DNA of 8,693 nt from positions 1-8,693 of the forward strand of contig DAOVUK010000103.1 of NCBI GenBank assembly GCA_030632625.1. Direction: 5' to 3'. The stretch comes from Gammaproteobacteria bacterium. GTDB lineage: Bacteria; Pseudomonadota; Gammaproteobacteria; GRL18. This document shows, one piece after another, positions 6,433 to 8,693 of this stretch. The translations under genes and the position numbers were made by a program. How positions within the stretch are numbered: position 1 is the first letter of the stretch; the number at the start of each line of letters is the position of its first letter. The notes under the pieces were generated by a model that worked only from the letters and a program-made list of their open reading frames with translations, had not been told where the DNA came from and did not search any database.

Positions 6433-6710
6433 TTATTTCGCTTTAGGAATAAGTGCAATTTCATCGCCATGCTCCAGTACCGTAAATAGTTCAGCAAATT
6501 CCTTGCATAACTACCCTGCGCCTCAATGGAATCAATATTGACATTGATTTTACCCGCTACAGGCACATCCGATGTGGTGATTTCAGCTGATTTTCCATGA
6601 GTACGTAAATATTCACAGCTTAATTTATAGTTTTCGCCGGTATCAAAACTAATTTCCAATAGACGGGATTTTTTGTGCAGATTGACTTCAATGGGATTGT
6701 GTTCTTTCAT
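6429..6710 (-). CDS. DUF971-domain protein with aberrant C-terminus (probably broken)
   Basis: Residues 6-69 match the N-terminal two thirds of DUF971 (the gamma-butyrobetaine hydroxylase N-terminal-like domain, also found with Mrp/HCF101-type Fe-S proteins): IEVNLHKKSRLLEISFDTGE, then LSCEYLRTHGKSAEI, then VNIDSIEAQGSYA. A full domain continues with a conserved block of the type FDDGHxxGxxxW. Here that block is absent and replaced by a basic tail (RNLLNYLRYWSM to LKRNK) unlike the family. A different frame of the same bases encodes a MoaD-like ending. The protein is therefore either a truncated pseudogene product or affected by a frame error near 6500-6508. The ATG lies in an AT-rich spacer without a clear Shine-Dalgarno, 42 bases after the anti-sigma stop. 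Its TGA overlaps the next ATG. Confidence 0.75.
   Translation of the reverse strand: MKEHNPIEVNLHKKSRLLEISFDTGENYKLSCEYLRTHGKSAEITTSDVPVAGKINVNIDSIEAQGSYARNLLNYLRYWSMAMKLHLFLKRNK
6433..6510 (-). pseudogene. Remnant of a MoaD/ThiS-like sulfur-carrier C-terminus, out of frame
   Basis: In the frame one base back from the DUF971 frame, 25 codons precede a TAA. They encode KEFAELFTVLEHGDEIALIP followed by KAK. The pattern of a hydrophobic stretch, then (D/H)GDE(I/V)A(L/F)(I/F)P near the end is characteristic of MoaD/ThiS beta-grasp sulfur carriers. The usual terminal Gly-Gly is absent, so it could not work as a sulfur carrier as it stands. A TAG lies two codons above the similarity, so there is no own start. 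The TAA directly abuts the ATG of the downstream gene, which suggests this was once the real upstream gene end. The similarity is short and judged by eye. Confidence 0.45.
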
Positions 6711-6752
6711 ATTTCATTTTTTTATAAATGACTAATAATTATCTTCTGGCAG

Positions 6753-7586
6753 TTAATATGGGGATAAATGCTGAAGAATTACAGGGTCTATCGGGTAATC
6801 GGGGTACTTTATTTTAAACTGAAGCAGCAATTGCTGAGCTTCAGCAAACTTTTCATTTGCTATTAACTGACTGATTTTCTTCAGCCACAGCTGCTGCTCC
6901 TGCTCTTGCTCTTGGTTAAGTCTGTTGGCAGATTGCTCTTTTTCATCCACCTGCATTTCTAATTCAGGCAGGGATTGTATCTTGTCACCGGCATTCTCCA
7001 TCTTCAGAACTTCGGTCTCTGTCATATCTGCGACAGAGCCAATCTGACTGCGTGTCATGTATTTCGGTGCGGCCTGCATAACCGGTGCAGGTGTGCTTTT
7101 ATATAACAGCTTGCGGCTGTCATTTTTTTCTTCCTGAGGAATACGCTTCTTTGCCTGTGCCAGCGGTCTGCCTGAACTGCTAGTCTGAAACTCTGATTCT
7201 GTGCTGACTTTACTCTCTGATGGCATAGAATAATCGCTTGGTATTGATTTTTTGCTCAGCGACTGTTCTGGCAGCAAGTCTTTTTCTAAAGCATCCTGTT
7301 CTGCCTGCCAGGTATTATGCGCCAGAATACCAGCCAGAGAAAAGATCACGGCTGAGGCTGCCCATGAACCGGGTTTCGCCCACCAGTGAGTCTTTAGCGG
7401 TGGTGGTGCTTTTTCTGCCGAAATCCGGGCGGCTGAAAGTATTTTTTGATTAAGCTCATCTGAAGGTTCAGGACTGTCTGCTTTTTGGTAAAGATCAGAC
7501 AATGGTGAGTTTCCCTGAAGGTAGTTTTCAAAAAAAACCTCATCCTGACTGTCAGGCGATGCTGTTGGGGTGTTGTTTTTTTTCAT
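6753..7586 (-). CDS. Putative anti-sigma factor, one transmembrane helix
   Basis: This 277-residue protein directly follows the ECF sigma gene (10-base gap), the usual place for its anti-sigma factor. Residues 1-70 are cytoplasmic; FFENYLQGNSPLSDLYQ and PSDELNQKILSAAR are typical of short sigma-binding regions in ECF-linked membrane proteins. There is no HxxxCxxC zinc motif. Residues about 73-89 (SWAASAVIFSLAGILAH) form the membrane helix. The periplasmic part is long, low-complexity and rich in Ser, Gln and Glu (about 95-230), with QEQEQEQQ near 226-232. It ends in a helical, TPR-like segment, LWLKKISQLIANEKFAEAQQ to KYPDYP (233-265). Such a protein would hold the sigma factor at the membrane and release it on an envelope signal, possibly by proteolysis. 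The role rests on context and topology. No clear Shine-Dalgarno precedes the ATG. Confidence 0.75.
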   Translation of the reverse strand: MKKNNTPTASPDSQDEVFFENYLQGNSPLSDLYQKADSPEPSDELNQKILSAARISAEKAPPPLKTHWWAKPGSWAASAVIFSLAGILAHNTWQAEQDALEKDLLPEQSLSKKSIPSDYSMPSESKVSTESEFQTSSSGRPLAQAKKRIPQEEKNDSRKLLYKSTPAPVMQAAPKYMTRSQIGSVADMTETEVLKMENAGDKIQSLPELEMQVDEKEQSANRLNQEQEQEQQLWLKKISQLIANEKFAEAQQLLLQFKIKYPDYPIDPVILQHLSPY

Positions 7587-7596
7587 AAGACATTAT

Positions 7597-8196
7597 TCAT
7601 AAGAGGTTTTTCATATGCTGACGTAATTTCTTAACGGCATAGCGCAGACGGCTTTTTGTGCTTTCCAGCGAACTGCCGGAAATGAGTGCAATTTCCTGAA
7701 GCGTCAGACCACTTTTTTCATGCAGCAAAAACACTTCTTTTTGTTCTTCCGGCAGGGCGCTGATCCCTTTGAGCAGGGCATGGCTTATCTGCTGCTCCTG
7801 CAGGGCTTCATCAGGTTCATTCGATGGCTTGTCTGAGGTCTGAATTTGCTGGCCTGTTTCTGTTGTCTCCTCAGTTAAGCTCTCTGCCTGAGCGGCAGGT
7901 TGAACAAGATATAAGGGCTGTCTGCTGCTTTGTCGATAATGATCAATCAGGCGGTTATGAGCAATTTTATAAAGCCAGGTTTTAAATGATGATTGCCGCT
8001 TGAAGCCGGACGATGATTTGATAATGTTCAGCCACACATCCTGATGCAATTCATCGGCAATACCGTCTGAGTGAACCTGACGAAAAAAATAGTGGTATAT
8101 GGCATTTTTATAACGAGCATAGAGTGCTTCAAAAGCATCCGCTTCACCCTTTTGATAAGAGTGAATTAATTGTTCATCCGTTACAGTTTCTACCAT
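7597..8196 (-). CDS. ECF (sigma-70 family, RpoE-like) RNA polymerase sigma factor
   Basis: This alternative sigma factor redirects RNA polymerase to a stress or envelope regulon. It has 199 residues. Region 2 spans about 22-89: AFEALYARYKNAIYHYFFRQ, ADELHQDVWLNII, then FKTWLYKIAHNRLIDHYR, the region 2.3-2.4 signature. Region 4 spans about 137-192: ALPEEQKEVFLLHEKSGLTLQEIALISGSSLESTKSRLRYAVKKLR, a complete helix-turn-helix. The linker (90-136) is longer than in many ECF factors and rich in Gln, Glu and Thr. The ATG at 8196 is the only reasonable start, but no Shine-Dalgarno precedes it and a -10-like box ends only seven bases upstream. It lies 22 bases after the membrane-protein gene and just before the putative anti-sigma gene. 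Which ECF subgroup it belongs to cannot be settled here. Confidence 0.94.
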   Translation of the reverse strand: MVETVTDEQLIHSYQKGEADAFEALYARYKNAIYHYFFRQVHSDGIADELHQDVWLNIIKSSSGFKRQSSFKTWLYKIAHNRLIDHYRQSSRQPLYLVQPAAQAESLTEETTETGQQIQTSDKPSNEPDEALQEQQISHALLKGISALPEEQKEVFLLHEKSGLTLQEIALISGSSLESTKSRLRYAVKKLRQHMKNLL

Positions 8197-8203
8197 GTTA
8201 TAG

Positions 8204-8236
8204 AGTATAGACGTAGGATTAGAGAAAAGGGGTTAA
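8204..8236 (-). promoter_or_regulatory. Candidate promoter of the sigma/anti-sigma genes
   Basis: Reading leftward, TTAACCCC (8236-8229) is followed by CGTC (8213-8210) and TATACT (8209-8204). AAC and CGTC lie 18 bases apart, close to the AAC/CGTC pattern used by several ECF sigma factors, so autoregulation is possible. TATACT could instead be a housekeeping -10 with a poor -35. Either way, transcription would begin at or within a few bases of the ATG at 8196. The motif overlaps the 3' end of the membrane-protein gene. Confidence 0.35.
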
Positions 8237-8693
8237 TTTTTTATTCCTAAATAAATAGTTGAGAGTTGTTATCAATGCATAAATAAAAATGAGCGGATCA
8301 AGCAAATAGTCCCAGAGGTTTCTACTTTCTAATAATCCAGCCTGATAGGCAAGTGTTGATAAAACAAGACTGAGCAATAACAGGCTATAGTTTTTAAGCA
8401 GGGCAAAAACCATCAGCACGGCCAGCAGGACAAGAAAGAGCAGGGGAGGGAAGAGTCCATGATCTTTATTGATAAATCCCCATTGATAGGGGTCAATAGC
8501 ACCCAGGCCCAGCGCCGCAGGGTAGAACAATAATCCGGTTATTGCAATGAGGAAAAAAACCGGAAGCGTTTGATTTTTATTTGCTTCCGGCCGGATGCAA
8601 TAATAACTTAATAAAATTAATGTGCTGATACTCAGGTCATTAAAAATTCCCCGAACGTAGAGATTAATTGAGTCGCCGGAATAAGAGAAAAAG
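8219..8693 (-). CDS. Polytopic membrane protein of unknown function (5' end outside window)
   Basis: The frame is open from the right edge of the window to a TAA at 8221-8219, giving at least 157 residues. The TTG at 8530 is internal, because hydrophobic coding continues upstream. About five membrane segments can be seen: residues about 16-32, 43-60, 82-98, 102-116 and 131-147 of the visible part, with short loops such as AIDPYQWGFINKDHG and a basic tail (FRNKK). I do not recognise the family and see no catalytic motif. It is codirectional with the ECF sigma gene 22 bases downstream and probably cotranscribed with it. It may therefore belong to the same envelope-response unit, though this is inferred from position only. 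Confidence 0.75.
   Translation of the reverse strand, partial: FFSYSGDSINLYVRGIFNDLSISTLILLSYYCIRPEANKNQTLPVFFLIAITGLLFYPAALGLGAIDPYQWGFINKDHGLFPPLLFLVLLAVLMVFALLKNYSLLLLSLVLSTLAYQAGLLESRNLWDYLLDPLIFIYALITTLNYLFRNKKLTPFL

Noticed and set aside
6498..6510. Programmed -1 frameshift joining the DUF971 and MoaD-like frames
   Set aside because: There is no X XXY YYZ slippery heptamer at the junction and no evident stimulatory structure; deletion or sequence error fits better.
6711..6752. AT-rich spacer between the anti-sigma and DUF971 genes as a terminator
   Set aside because: The only inverted repeat (TCATTT/AAATGA) is 6 bp and AT-only, too weak to call.
6890..6920. Hexamer-like repeat coding for QEQEQEQ in the anti-sigma gene
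   Set aside because: It is very short and imperfect; it fits ordinary low-complexity coding and not a phase-variable tract.

Overview
The window looks like chromosomal DNA of a moderately AT-rich Gram-negative gammaproteobacterium. An outer membrane is implied by apolipoprotein N-acyltransferase (Lnt), an MCE-type lipid transporter and an outer-membrane-type lipoprotein. The protein sequences resemble those of sulfur- or methane-oxidising gammaproteobacteria, but no marker here fixes the genus. Both window edges cut genes.

Plus strand, 1-6095. The 3' part of lnt (the nitrilase catalytic domain and last membrane helix) overlaps by one base an unrecognised exported protein of 426 residues. A strong hairpin lies in the last codons of that gene, and a candidate promoter follows at about 2186-2215. 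Next comes an MCE/Mla-type lipid-transport operon: an MlaE permease fused to an N-terminal STAS-like domain, an MlaF-type ATPase and a one-helix MCE-domain protein. These three are joined by one-base TAATG overlaps. The fourth gene, a PqiC-type (ABC_trans_aux) lipoprotein, is separated from them by about 200 bp. Most of that gap is a MITE-like element of 163 bp (5283-5445), with 18-bp terminal inverted repeats and an internal perfect 28-bp palindrome. Together the four products would form an inner-membrane ABC complex, a substrate-binding MCE assembly in the periplasm and an outer-membrane partner. No mlaC-like gene is seen.

Minus strand, 8693-6097. A convergent cluster reads leftward: a partial polytopic membrane protein, an ECF sigma factor, its likely one-helix anti-sigma factor, a broken DUF971 gene and a small cysteine-containing conserved protein. 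The DUF971 gene loses its domain after about residue 69. The DNA that follows encodes, in another frame, a tail resembling the C-terminus of MoaD/ThiS proteins, and that frame stops directly before the next gene's ATG. This looks like a deletion or fusion scar. The last minus-strand gene and the lipoprotein gene converge with one base between their stop codons.

The points most worth a second look are the MITE inside the transporter operon, the DUF971/MoaD-like junction, the hairpin whose outer pairs form only in the plus-strand RNA, and the possibly leaderless ECF sigma gene.
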